A stretch of DNA of 64,000 bases from Nothopassalora personata (GCA_033816765.1 CM066294.1:2356001-2420000); one strand, 5' to 3'. Positions 20,755 to 31,725 are shown, counted from the stretch's first letter. Notes: generated by a model not told the origin, from the letters alone. Numbers and translations: made by a program.

Positions 20755-21180
20755 GGCTTGCAAAGTGCCGAGTCCGGACAATGGAAAGGGCGAGTGACGT
20801 TCTAGAAGTGGAGGCTAATGTCGCTGTCGGATGAAGAGGCCGCGATACCGAGCAGGTGGAATCATTCACTTGGCGTCGCACGGTTCGCACCCCGCAAAGT
20901 CTACTGCGATCTGCCAGGAACTCCTCGTTCCACTCCACAACCAGTAAGAAGACCTTACGCTGCGCACGCTATTCGAATCGACCCTTTCCTGGGTGGCAAG
21001 GTCGCCGTAGGAAATGGTGAGACAGTCGGGTGAACATTGCCTCGTGTACGGACGACCGTTAAGACGAGTACGGACTCGTGCTTTCTCGACGTCGTGGCAC
21101 ACTAAGGGCTACGACAAGTATGGCAGCCATCTCTTAGATTTCGTGTTCTCACCTCTCCTCGCCGTCAAGAGAACAATCAG
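20755..21180. other. Divergent promoter interval
   Basis: 426 bp between the divergent YggS-type and glycosidase genes. No gene or clear regulatory motif was recognised. Confidence 0.5.
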
Positions 21181-23202
21181 ATGAAAATGGCGAATTTGAA
21201 TAGCTTAGGAACGTTCTTGCTGGCTGGGCTGGCAGCTGCAGCTCAATACGAAGAGTACATTCTGGCTCCCAGCTCGAGAGAGCTTCATCCAGTCTCAGTC
21301 TACAAGGTCAATGGTACCGTCAATGGTGCAGAAAGCCTTACTGGCGATGATTCTGGAAGCGGCACCTTCGACGGTGTTTCTTCAGTCACGTATGACTTCG
21401 CCAAGAACATAGCTGGCAGGATTTCACTCACCGTCGGAAAGGTCGAGGGCGACGATCAAGCCATCGGCATTGCCTTCAGTGAGAGCTCTCTCTGGATCAC
21501 GGGCGAGGGTAGTGATGGTACTGCAGATGCTGGACTGGACGAGCTGCTATGGATCTACCCCAACGGCTCAGGCAAATACACTGTCGGCCGGGAGCATGAA
21601 AGAGGAGCCTTCCGCTATCTGAGCTTGATCCACAACACCACAGGCTCAGTTGAAGTTCAGCAGGTCACGATCGAATACACAGCGATGCCGCACTGGGAAG
21701 GCGACGCGCTCAAGGACTATTCGGGATACTTCCACTGCGATGATGAACTCATCAATCGCATCTGGTATGCGGGTGCTTACACCAACCAACTCTGCACCAT
21801 CGATCCTCAACATGGCAATGCTCTTGTCCACCAGGGAGTCATCACGTCGAACCTTACAGGGGACGACACACCTCCAAACACCTGGTACAACAATCTGACC
21901 ATCACCAACGGCACCAGCGCTCTCGTCGACGGCGCCAAGCGTGATCGTCTCGTCTGGGCAGGCGACATGGCCATCGCAGTCCCAGGTCTTGTCGTCTCAA
22001 CTAACGACCTCGTCTCCGTCGCCAACTCAATCGATTCGCTTTTCAGTATCCAAAACAAGACCACTGGCGCACTGCCGTATGCAGGCGTGGGCTTCACCCC
22101 CCAGTTCTCAGCAACCTACCACCTCTACACCTTGATCGGCGTGGCTGACTACTACCTTTACTCCAAGAAACTCGACTACGTTCGAAACAAGTGGGCCGAC
22201 TACAAACTCGCTCTCAACCTCTCCCTTTCGTCGATCGATGATAGTGGCATGATGAATGTCACATCCGCGGCGGATTGGCTCCGTTTCGGCATGGGCGGTC
22301 ACAACATCGAGGCGAATAGCATCCTGTACTACACCATCTACCAATCCATCATGCTCGGCGAAGCCGTAGGCGAAGACCAATCCGTCCTCGACTCCTGGGC
22401 CACACTAGCAGAAGGCGTCAAAGCCTCCGCCAACCGACTCCTCTGGAACGAGACCGCTGGCCTCTACCACGACAACGAAACCACAACTCTCCAACCACAA
22501 GACGGTAACTCATGGGCAGTCGTCGCAAACCTCACAGATTCCAACAAGAAAATCTCCGCAATCAGCTCCGCCCTCCGAACTCGCTGGGGTGACTACGGCG
22601 CTCCCGCCCCAGAAGCCGCCGATGCCGTCAGCCCCTTCATCAGCGGCTTCGAGCTCCAAGCCCATCTGCTCGCAAACGACACGGCAGCCGCTCTCGATCT
22701 CATCAGATTGCAGTGGGGCTTCATGCTCGACGATTCCCGCATGACAAACTCAACTTTCATCGAAGGATACGCCTTCGACGGTAGACTCCACTACGCTCCA
22801 TACACCAACGACCCCCGCGTCAGCCACGCTCACGGCTGGTCGACCGGGCCAACCAGCACTCTCACCTTCTACGTCGGTGGCATCCATCTCACCAGCGCCG
22901 GTGGAAGGACCTGGGAACTCTCACCACGACTTGGCGATTTGGCTCATGTCGATGCGGGGTTCGAGACGAGTGAAGGGCAATTTGCTTCGCAGGTTAATGC
23001 TACGGATGGAGTTATTACGAAGTTCAAGTTTAGTACGCCGCAGGGCACGAGTGGGAGGGTCAGTCTGCCTGGGATTAATGGTACTTTGAGGAATGGTAAC
23101 GCTAGTACTATACTGTTGGAGGGTGGTGAGGCGGAGAATGTGCCCGGTGGAGTGTGGACTTTGGTCATTCACGATAATAGCACGAGTGCTGGTAGTGGCT
23201 AG
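21181..23202 (+). CDS. Secreted GH78-like alpha-L-rhamnosidase-type glycosidase
   Basis: 673 residues in one exon. The N-terminus (residues 1-22, hydrophobic LGTFLLAGLAAAAQ) is a signal peptide, and about 20 N-X-S/T sites indicate secretion. The motif DGAKRDRLVWAGDM at 250-263 matches the GH78 catalytic-acid signature of the (alpha/alpha)6 barrel. AADWLRFGMGGHN (about 365) and HGWSTGPTS (about 550) fit the same family. Expected role: removal of terminal rhamnose from plant or microbial glycans outside the cell; the substrate is not shown. The frame ends TAG at 23,200-23,202. In the same frame beyond that stop, a further 28 codons encode a GPI-type hydrophobic tail, so the present stop may be a recent nonsense change (see findings). 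The start is the upstream of two close in-frame ATGs. Confidence 0.88.
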   Translation: MKMANLNSLGTFLLAGLAAAAQYEEYILAPSSRELHPVSVYKVNGTVNGAESLTGDDSGSGTFDGVSSVTYDFAKNIAGRISLTVGKVEGDDQAIGIAFSESSLWITGEGSDGTADAGLDELLWIYPNGSGKYTVGREHERGAFRYLSLIHNTTGSVEVQQVTIEYTAMPHWEGDALKDYSGYFHCDDELINRIWYAGAYTNQLCTIDPQHGNALVHQGVITSNLTGDDTPPNTWYNNLTITNGTSALVDGAKRDRLVWAGDMAIAVPGLVVSTNDLVSVANSIDSLFSIQNKTTGALPYAGVGFTPQFSATYHLYTLIGVADYYLYSKKLDYVRNKWADYKLALNLSLSSIDDSGMMNVTSAADWLRFGMGGHNIEANSILYYTIYQSIMLGEAVGEDQSVLDSWATLAEGVKASANRLLWNETAGLYHDNETTTLQPQDGNSWAVVANLTDSNKKISAISSALRTRWGDYGAPAPEAADAVSPFISGFELQAHLLANDTAAALDLIRLQWGFMLDDSRMTNSTFIEGYAFDGRLHYAPYTNDPRVSHAHGWSTGPTSTLTFYVGGIHLTSAGGRTWELSPRLGDLAHVDAGFETSEGQFASQVNATDGVITKFKFSTPQGTSGRVSLPGINGTLRNGNASTILLEGGEAENVPGGVWTLVIHDNSTSAGSG

Positions 23203-23289
23203 CCCGTGCCGTATACTGGCAGTGCGACAGTAGTGTCGGCGTCGCTTGCCGCAGCCGTTGCTGGGGTGTTCGCATTCTTGCCGTTGTAG
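23203..23289 (+). other. In-frame extension encoding a GPI-anchor-like tail after the GH78 stop
   Basis: Directly after TAG the same frame reads PVPYTGSATVVSASLAAAVA and a hydrophobic end, then stops with TAG at 23,287-23,289. A small-residue region followed by a hydrophobic tail of about 18 residues is what a GPI-attachment signal looks like. It would be translated only by readthrough or in an allele with a sense codon at 23,200. Confidence 0.6.
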
Positions 23290-23779
23290 ATCCCAAGTCG
23301 AACCGTAGAGTGAAGGTAGTACCGCCATCGAATCATGGCCGCTGCGAAGTGCAAGCGGTCGCGGGAAGGAAAGCAAACAACATTGAACAAGAAGTCAGCA
23401 AGCAGAACAGCGGGATGAAGACGTGAAGTGTTGTGGAGAAAGTTTTGCTTGCGATGCACACCTTGGTGCTCTTGGCATGCTCCTGGAACGAATTCGAGGA
23501 AAAGTTCCCTGTTGCCACTGCATCAAGCATGCAGAGACATAAGGGTCGATTCCATTAGTGCAGAATCAATACTGATCGCCATGACTCCGGCGAACATGTT
23601 TAATGGCCGAATTGCTCTCGCAGATAGTCCTTTCATCTGCTCATTTTGGGGGGGGGGGGCAGACGACAAGAAGACAGCAGGCATTAGGAAAGTCTGCGAC
23701 ACCCGGCTATAACTCAGCCCTCACAGCAGCGCGTCTTCCGCGTGCCCGTGACGCTCGCAACCACTCTCACAACGTAATG
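23290..23779. other. Intergenic region
   Basis: No gene recognised. A run of G lies at about 23,647-23,657. It probably holds the glycosidase 3' UTR. Confidence 0.4.
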
Positions 23780-25968
23780 CTGAAAGTCCAAGCCGGATTT
23801 ATACTCTCAGGAACTTCGTCCACTTCGAAATGCCGTGAAGTGGTCCATTCGTACCTGTGCACGGCGACATGGGTGTCGCGCGTCGTATCGAAGAGATTAC
23901 TCAGCATGCGGATCGAGGAGAAGGGCAGGCAATGTTCACACTAGCGCAGATATCACTGCTTCGCTGGGGAGCAATCTTCCCTTCGCTGTCAATCGAACAT
24001 GGAGTAAGGACATGTATTCCATCGTCATGACATTCAACAGTACTGATATCGGACATACGTCGCTGCAATTCGAAGGTGTTGGTCTTCTCATGCCATAACA
24101 ACAATGAATGGGTTGGCAAAGACCAGACCGCAACGTGGACCTAGAGTGGTGTGAGCGATCCTGCACTAGCGCTTGATGCGTGCGGGATATGTCCTCGCGA
24201 ATCGACTCGCCGGAGATGCGCCAACTCTAATCACTGCGCCCTTGGAGCGGAGTAGGACTTACTCTTTGCCGTTTTGTTGCTCGTCCAACGCTGTCTACAG
24301 CACCGCTCGAGCAATACCGTCTCAGCTACATGAACGAGACAGACCACCCAGTTCAGTGGCTTGACAAGACTGAGTGGTTTACCCTTACCATCGAATATAG
24401 AGATAGATCTCTTTCGGACGACACTAAATCTTTGGAGCCTCTCGACTACAACTACGAGAGCTCGTGCAGCTGGTGGATTGCCTCGCTTGGTCTTCGCGAT
24501 GTGGACACTACAGATGCAAATTACCTGGGCTTCGCTCATGGCACTGATGACAATGCTCAGACGGACTTCGTGCTCCAGCCTAGGTACGTTCTGAAGGGTA
24601 CGAGGCATGGAGCGGTGACTTGTAGAGTAGCTGAGAATTCGAGTTATATGTTGCACAACGCGCCTCGTCCCACGTCAAAACCACTTTCTGAAGGACTGCC
24701 ATATGCTTGTCAGGTATAGCCAACACTTTCCGTTTGGTAGGTCGTCACGCATAGTAGGACTTGGATTCTTCACAAGCGCGGGTCCTCGCTATGTTGAGCA
24801 ACGCTTGCAAGCCTTCGGAAGACCGAATAGAATATCATTGGCGTACCCAGGTTCGTAGTGTCGGTTGATGAGCAGGTCAAAATGATCTATTAGGAGAACA
24901 TCAGCGCCAGTAATATCCAGCCTCACACGTTCCGACATAGCCTTCACTGGCGTTCAATCTTTATCATCTAGAATATACGCTGTCGCTGGAACTGTGGCCT
25001 CTTGCGTGTTTGGTCCGACCCGTGTCACGATCCATTTTGCTAAGGGCGAAGTCGGCACTGCGCACTATAGAATCATCAAGTCGGCCGCAACGCAGTTGGA
25101 TAATCTTGGTGCGTGACTGCTTCGGGCGTGGTCCCAGTATTATTACCTACGACAACTATAAGCAGCAGCAAAACCTCGACGACCCTCGAGCTTGGGACGC
25201 AGGTCTGCTGAGCTTGGGGCGCAGGTCTGAGCGACGAAGCCGTCTACATCTGCACGCAGTACTTTGGCAATGGCTACTTTGCACCAGCCCTTGGCACCAT
25301 CATGCCTTCAGTCCCACACTGGGGCTACAGCGGCAGCGGTCGTGACTTGTGGGACGCTCGATCCTCCGCTCAGATCGGCCTCGGCTGCCGTCTCGAGCGC
25401 ATCTCCCACCATTACAAAGTCGCGCAAGCCTCTCTGCCACTGATGAGACAACCCCATGGCTATCCCACCGATCTCGACATGCACCGCGCTGGCTACGGCG
25501 GCGTCATTGAACCATTGACATCGATCCAAGCAGATGAGTTTGGTTCAACGGCCTTTCCCACTCGTCCGGATCACCTGAACTGGGATCCTTCATCCGGCGA
25601 CAACGGTGTCAATATCGCCTTGCACGATCCGTCGCTCGGCGAATGGGCTGGCTTCGGAGCCTCTGTCACGACTAACGGAAACGTCGTCACCATCCGCCCT
25701 ACGAACCCATCCCGCCAGCGTGTCTTCATCACTGCGGATCATGACATGTACCTGGAGCTTGATGCTGGCTCGGTACTTTACTAGCGTTAGAACCTACATT
25801 GGATACCTCGAGCAAGGCTGTCACAGCTCCGTTTCACGCTAGTTCACCGTTTGCGCTAAATGCTCGCGTCAGGAACGCGATTTCTGGGACTTTGAAGTCG
25901 GAGCGGGGATGTTCGGTTGTGCCGTTGAAGAATGGACAGCCGACAAGTGTCACGTTGCGGAAGCATTA
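23780..25968 (+). pseudogene. Decayed secreted DUF5695-like gene (frameshifts and stops)
   Basis: Pieces of one protein appear in order in different plus-strand frames: ADITASLGSNLPFAVNRTWS (about 23,950), YVLANRLAGDAPTLITAP (about 24,185), PTRVTIHFAKGEVGTAHYRI (about 25,020), GAGLSDEAVY then PHWGYSGSGRDLWD (about 25,220-25,350), ISHHYKVAQASLPLM, and FGSTAFPTRPDHLNWDPSSG (about 25,540). The C-terminal piece, LDTSSKAVTAPFHASSPFAL to the TAG at 25,966, lies in another frame after a stop at 25,782. This order matches what I recall of DUF5695, large secreted putative glycan-active proteins of fungi and bacteria. Stops and frameshifts at several places make it non-functional. A 22-bp tandem duplication at about 25,188-25,230 is one lesion. 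The 5' boundary is uncertain. Confidence 0.6.
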
Positions 25969-27303
25969 GGTCTATTCGAACGAATTCGACTGACCCCGTT
26001 GTAACGACGATGATGTGGGTAGGTCATTAGAGTCCTATGGACAGCTTGTAGCTCACGCTGTATGCTTCTGTTGAGCCCCAGATGCCGCATAGTCAAGAGG
26101 GCAGGACTAGTATGTCCCTTGTCTTGCGCTCCACACGCAGGAGCACGATCCTGGCCCGCTCCTTTACTCGTGCGACGTTAGCGGGTCGAGAGTTCTAGGG
26201 ATCAAATGCATCATCTTCAGACTATCAGCATCTACGCACGCTGAAACTTGCGCTCGAGATGTTATGAATCGAGCGGATAGGCTGACAAGCCGTGCTCGAT
26301 ATGACGAACGAAATGCGCAGCCGCTCGCACCGTCACCCTCGAGTAGTATATGCTCGAGAGCAAGCGGGGATGATGTTGTTCGTTGGGTTGGTGTTCATGC
26401 TCGATGGTAGTCGCGGCAATCTCATGCCAAGCCATTGGTCAATGAACGGATAACAATTTCCCTTGTCCCGCATTCGCTTGAGCCCCAGCTTGTGAATCAA
26501 ACTCTAATTTTATATAGGCACATCACATCACATTGCAACCTGGTTTTAATCACTTTGGGGGTTGCAACAACTTCGCCAAAACAGAGGCTTGTGGGTTTCG
26601 ACGTGCAGTCTTATGGAGTGTTTGGGCACATCATATCCATCGGCATCCGCTAGGGGGAAAGCGGCCAGCTGGCAATATGGGAGAAGACTAGGCGGATAGC
26701 ATGCGTGCCGTCTTCTCAGATTGGCGACCCTTGTCAGCCAAAGGTGAAATTCGAAACACAATTTTGCCTTCGAGACCTGGGGGGGTTGAAGTTGATGTGT
26801 GTAGCTATCGTGTCATGTCCTTCCACCATCTCGTAGCACCTGGATGGTGAGGTCGAAGAGCGCACACCCGCAGACTTGAGCCTGTTCGGAACCCAAGTTC
26901 CTGGCTGAATGTCGAGCATAGCGTCGCCAGCTGTTGAAGATTTCCGGAATGTCCTGCGAGCGAGACAGTGATGAGACACAACATTGGCTTTGGTCTTAGT
27001 CGCTAGGCTTCAGCCGTCTGTCCAATCAGTCATGCCAGGAACGAGCTTCGTCCGCGCTTGGTTACATGGAGTTCTTGCTTGTATCGTTCCGCAGCTACCC
27101 ACAACGCGTCGCTGGCCAGACTGGGAGGGTCATGCTGGTTGTTCTTGGATTGGGAGCTCGAAGCCGCGGGTCAAGAGCGAAGCCCTTATTATACAGGCCC
27201 TCATGGGGGGAATTTTGCAGGTATATTAGTACCTCTGTAAACTTGCTCAAATCTACGCATCACAACAGTCAACCTTTATTACCACACACACAGACACCCC
27301 AAG
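25969..27303. other. Intergenic region, no supported gene
   Basis: Normal composition; only short ORFs without recognisable products. The 3' end is the promoter of the cupredoxin gene; AT-rich TATACAG and GTATATTA motifs lie about 90-115 bp before its ATG. Confidence 0.5.
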
Positions 27304-28050
27304 ATGTACTCCACTAGCCTTGCCGCATCGGCACTTCTGGTCGCCAGCATTGCGCACGCACATACGACGCATAATGTTAAGACGACCGATACTCTCTCCT
27401 TTGAGCCGGACACGCTCGAGAATGTCGCCAAAGGAGATAAGGTCCAAGTAACATTCTCGCAAGGAGTCCCTCACAACATCGTCTCCGGGTCATGGCGAAG
27501 CCCTTGTGTCTACGATAATGCCGGTGGCCTCAATTCTGGTATTTACGAGAAAGGCGAAGTCTTCACCTTCGAAGTGAACTCCACGGACTCGCACGTGTAC
27601 TTTTGCTCTGTCTCGCACCATTGTCAGGCAGGCATGGCTCTGGTCATCAACCCAAAGTGAGTATATTCAATGCATGACAGGGCCGAGGGCATTTGTTCCA
27701 TAGCATATTGACCTCGTTTCAGGGGAAATGACACAATCAAGGCATATCAAGAAGCTGCCACGAATACCACCAGTAAAGGCCCATCGTCCAAAGGTCCTGA
27801 AGGTGGCGTCGTCCAGGAAGGTGGAAACAGTAATAGCTCGACAAAGGCTGGCTTTACGTCGACAAATGGCACCTCAACAATTTCTGAACCACATTCGGCC
27901 AACACGTCGAAAACCGCTGGAAACTCTACGAGCGGAAACTCTACGACCGGATCGCTGACAGCCCAGAGCACGGGTGCAGCGGCTGGCCTTGGACCCGGGT
28001 CTGCCATGATTGCTGCTATTGTTGCTGGCGGACTGGCTTTCGCGATCTAG
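27304..28050 (+). CDS. Secreted, probably GPI-anchored cupredoxin (two exons)
   Basis: The model is exon 1 27,304-27,656, intron 27,657-27,722 and exon 2 27,723-28,050, giving 226 residues. Residues 1-18 form a signal peptide. A single cupredoxin domain spans about 22-118, with candidate type-1 copper ligands His57, Cys101, His106 and Met111 (VPHNIV; YFCSVSHHCQAGM) and a possible disulphide between Cys68 and Cys107. Exon 2 encodes a Ser/Thr/Gly/Asn-rich, heavily glycosylatable linker and ends in a hydrophobic AMIAAIVAGGLAFAI tail, a GPI signal. This is the architecture of fungal extracellular Ser-rich cupredoxins; biological roles are mostly unknown. The intron (GTGAGT...TTTCAG) joins PK to GNDTIK in frame; without it the protein would stop at residue 118. 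Confidence 0.9.
27657..27722 (+). other. Intron of the cupredoxin gene
   Basis: 66 bp, GTGAGT...TTGAC...TTTCAG. Splicing adds the glycosylated linker and GPI signal. Confidence 0.85.
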
Positions 28051-30283
28051 TAATGAGTCGAGACACGTACGTGTCCTGAGCCAACGTTGTCGCGCTAGTG
28101 GTACCAAGAGAGCCTGCAACCTTCGACCAACGACGTTCGCGACAGTAGTTGTAGGCGAAGGGCGCGTGCCCTATTGGTATTCGGGGAGGCACGAAAGATG
28201 TGGTTCGATTCTCTGGCGCAGACTTCGACCGCGGTCCTCGAGCAGATGAGTCCTTGTTGCGAACGCAATACGCTTATGTAGCACGAACAGTCAATGCGAA
28301 TTGTTCTGAACAGATTCTTGCCAACGTACACACTGAAGGCCGTGTCGTTGTGACATGCAGAGAGGAATGATCAACGCAGTTGTCTGCGGCGTCAGAGAAG
28401 CTCTTCATGCCTTCCAACAGCATTGCTGTGTCTTCATTTGCCTGGTGCTCCAGGCCTGTCTCAACAAGTCGCGGCCTGTCAGGCTCTTGATTGCAACAAA
28501 ATGCACTAGTTACTGTCACGATCCAAGTGCAATCAGGCAGCAGCCCATCAAACCTAAGGCATATGCTGCCAAGAAACATGTGACTTTGATTAGTCACCTA
28601 CAGCCTTGTTCATTTGCAGCACCTTCGATTCTAGATAGACACATGCAAAACATTGCTGGCTTTTGAAACATCCAATATATGGGCCCAAATCAAGCAATAC
28701 CAATCAACTTGCCATAACGCAAAAGTCACTCCAAGGCTGCGCCTCTTTGACAGAGTAGTTCCTGCTTACTTGGCGCCTAATTAGGAGAGTAATGATTCTT
28801 CTACCTCGACCAATCTTGGTGATGCATGGGCTCAGGCTCTGAAGAGAGTCCAAGAAGTGTATCGACGCTACGGCTAGCCAGACCTCCAGGTGTACCAAAA
28901 GGATGCCTGCTTGGAAGCTGTGTCGGTGGAGGTCCAGAAGGGAAACCGGAGTGATCCAGATGTTATCTTCGCCGCTTAGCCAGATGCATCGCCGGATAAA
29001 ATGAATTCGAAATATTGGGTAATGCTCTCTCAATGTACCATTTGACCCAGATACCGTCGTAAAGCGCTTCGACAATGGGTCTGTCTCGTGAGAAATCACC
29101 AGGATTTCTTTTTGCCCGTCGTGGGTATTAATCAGGCCTTGGGTCATTTCCGGTGCAATGGGTAGTCACTATGAGTTCAGTGGCAGAGCGCAAAGCTCGC
29201 ATTGGTGGCTTCTTTTGAGCGTACATCTGCAACTAAACTGGTTTATGACAGCGCATACGGCCACCGGCGAACGGAAACGGGGAAATCCGGATGTCTCATT
29301 ATCTTGGTCGATAGAAGTTCCTCGCGTATGAGGCTTGTTGAGACGTGCGCAAGTCTTAGCTACAGAATAGGTCAAGTTCCATGAGTCATCACATTTGACG
29401 ACAGATTCATGAAAATAGGGCATCCTGTCTACCAATGCCATCGAGCTAGAGGAGCGATACACGATCTCGTGACTGTTGCAAATGGATCCTGAGCCGGTGA
29501 TGATCTAGCTGTGAAACGTTCGTGGAAGACTATGCGGCCAAAGAAACGTGGCCATGAAAGATAGGCAAAGACGAGTATACGTCGGCGGGTTAAGCATACG
29601 GTATTGCAAGCTCGGAAGAGCATGCTGGTCAGTCCGAGAAGGACCCGAGCAGCTGACTGTGAGAACTCCGTCGCTGCACGATGGAAGCAACTTGAACAAG
29701 GCCTCAAGGGATGCGCGCAGTATGACGGCACGATGCATTTGATGCAGAGTGGAATGGTTTGCACGCGCATTTGTTGTTCGGGTAGAAAATCTGAGGTCTA
29801 TGTTGGTCCTCCATGCGCCAGGCACGTTTCGACACTGGCTGCCTCAGGCAATGTGAGTAGATTGAGCTAAGAAATGGTGCCTAAGGCAGCAAAAGCCTTG
29901 GCATGTAAAGAACTGCCTTCCTCGTCGACAGAGTAGCCGAAATGCTATCAACAACTTCTACGCCTCGCATTGCATCGTTCGAGAGTACAGAACCTAGTAA
30001 GCCATCTGTCTTCTTACTACATCCCTGCAGCGCCCTGCACGAACTTGTCTACCGCAGTGGCCATATCAGCTGCAACTGCGGTCACAGCGCTATCGATGAT
30101 GGTCTGGAAGTCACCGGAGGTCGTTCCACATAACTCCCAACATCACAGATCATCGTGACCAACACCGGAAGGCCGACTATCGGTTATTTCTAGATGCAGC
30201 TCTTCCTCTTCGTACACAGGACCATCGTCAATCGTTCTCGGCAGTACCATGACCCGGGACGTCACCGAAACCCTTAGACCTGG
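28051..30283. other. Gene-poor edge of the island, no supported gene
   Basis: Composition is normal and not eroded. The longest ORF (28,704-29,147, minus, 147 codons) and several ORFs of 60-113 codons at 28,274-30,160 show no domain I recognise, and protein-like stretches change frame. Degenerate gene remnants are possible. Nothing can be named. Confidence 0.5.
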
Positions 30284-31064
30284 TGTGAAACTAGTGGAGA
30301 TGGAAGTTTGGAACTAGGGTATTAAGTCTGGAAATCAGGGTATTCAACAGAGCATGATCAAGTCTACTCTAAAGAAGGGAATGGCCTCTAAGAAGAGAGA
30401 GGCACCCCAAGACGAAGAAACTAATGAAGAGGAAACCCCGAAAAAGAAGATGAAGGGTACTATTACTAGTTAGGAGGGAGTTATCGAAGACCTCATCCAT
30501 AAAGTTGAGGGTAACATAAACAAGGTTATAAAGGATATGAAGGTCCTCAGCGCCAAGATCACTCTACTCAGTTCCTATGTAGAGTGAGGGGGTGTGTAAA
30601 GCGCCAGGATAATGCATGGATAGCAGGTTTTGAGGGTGACATAACCTGATTGAGTGTGGTAATTACTTGTCCTTAGGAAATGAGATTACCACACTTAATT
30701 AGGTTATGTCACCCTTAAAACCTACTATCCATGCATTATCCTAGCGCTTTACACACCCCCTCACTCTACATAGGAACTGAGTAGAGTGATCTTGGCGCTA
30801 AGGACCTTTATATCCTTTATGACCTTGTTTATGTTACCCTCAACTTTATAGATAAGGTCTTCGATAACTCCCTCCTAACTAGTAATAGTACCCTTTATCT
30901 TCTTTTTTAGGGTTTCCTCTTTATTAGTTTCTTCGTCTTAGGGTGCCTCTCTCTTCTTAGAGGCCATTCCCTTCTTTAGAGTAGACTTGATTATACTCTG
31001 TTAAATACCCTAATTTCTAGACTTAATACCCTAGTTCTAAACTTCCATCTCTACTAGTTTTACA
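30284..31064. repeat. 781-bp LTR-like palindrome (380-bp arms, 21-bp spacer)
   Basis: The left arm 30,284-30,663 and right arm 30,685-31,064 are inverted copies of equal length, with no indels and about 23 transition differences. The ends are TGTGAAACTAG and CTAGTTTTACA, that is TG..CA like an LTR. The right end abuts a copia-type primer-binding site. The simplest reading is that the whole palindrome is the 5' LTR of the copia element, but a separate foldback unit is possible. Nearly all differences are CpA/TpG in the left arm versus TpA in the right arm. Confidence 0.7.
30354..30587 (+). pseudogene. Small lysine/glutamate-rich ORF inside the palindrome arm
   Basis: From the ATG at 30,354 the frame runs 77 codons to TGA at 30,585-30,587, with one internal TAG at 30,471-30,473 that both arms share. 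The N-terminal part is basic (IKSTLKKGMASKKREAP, then TPKKKMKG). The C-terminal part (EGVIEDLIHKVEGNINKVIK and on) is heptad-like and probably helical. The copy in the right arm reads on the minus strand and carries RIP-type changes. No family recognised. Confidence 0.3.
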
Positions 31065-31078
31065 GTTATGAGCCCGAG
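31065..31078 (+). promoter_or_regulatory. Copia-type half-tRNA(iMet) primer-binding site
   Basis: GTTATGAGCCCGAG starts directly after the TTTACA end of the palindrome. GTTATGAGCCC is complementary to GGGCUCAUAAC of the initiator-tRNA anticodon arm. Drosophila copia and yeast Ty5 are known to prime from such an internal half-tRNA. Confidence 0.6.
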
Positions 31079-31335
31079 TTAAGCAACTTAGGGTCTCTAT
31101 TCGGAATTGCACATATCTATTGGACCTAATCGAGGTACACAATGGACCTTAGGCAATACCTTTAGGACTACCCGTCCGCTACGATAACAAAGGAACTGAA
31201 CTGCTATAATCCCTCTATGTTTAATAACTTCTACCTTTAGACTTAGGCTAAAGCAGTTAGAATAGACTTATGGAAGTATATAGAAGGGAAGTTATAGGAC
31301 GGTACGACAACCTAGGAAATAGATCTCGATCTATT

Positions 31336-31496
31336 TGTGACGGCCCATGGCCGCACAGCGAGTGAACGTGGCGAGTTACGTGACCGGGCCCGGGCCGACC
31401 CGCGTGCCTCGGCTTGTATATTAACTTCTCGCGCCTCGCGCACCTCTTAGATAGCTTGTCTAACAACTTCGTACTACCTAAGCAGGTGCCCTTACA
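31336..31496 (+). repeat. Element 2 5' LTR (161 bp)
   Basis: TGTGACGGCCCATGG...GTGCCCTTACA, identical to the 3' LTR. GTCTAACAA at 31,458-31,466 is the putative 5' end of the RNA/self-primer. Confidence 0.96.
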
Positions 31497-31498
31497 CT

Positions 31499-31507
31499 TT
31501 GTTAGAC
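31499..31507 (+). promoter_or_regulatory. Element 2 putative self-priming primer-binding site
   Basis: TTGTTAGAC, 2 nt after the LTR end, is the exact reverse complement of GTCTAACAA within the LTR (31,458-31,466). The geometry equals that of Elements 1 and 3 although the bases differ. Confidence 0.6.
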
Positions 31508-31725
31508 CATTCTTTTCCGCAGACAAGCTGCGAAGGATCTGCGAAGGGCAGATCAAGTAACGCGACAAGCGCGTTGAGTCCACAGGCCGAGTGCGACTCC
31601 AAGAAAAGTGCGACGACAAACGCACTCAAGTTAAGTCAACAAACGCACGCAGAGAAGACGTGCCCAAGTTAAGTCAACACCCCAAGTCAACAAGCGCGAC
31701 ACCCCATCGCGCCCAAGGTAACGAG

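Noticed and set aside
24330..24719. A 129-codon ORF as a separate small gene
   Set aside because: It lies within the ordered fragments of the decayed DUF5695-like gene and lacks a promoter context or domain of its own.
28704..29147. 147-codon minus-strand ORF as a gene
   Set aside because: No domain, no intron logic, and competing protein-like stretches in other frames; kept only as a remark in the intergenic entry.
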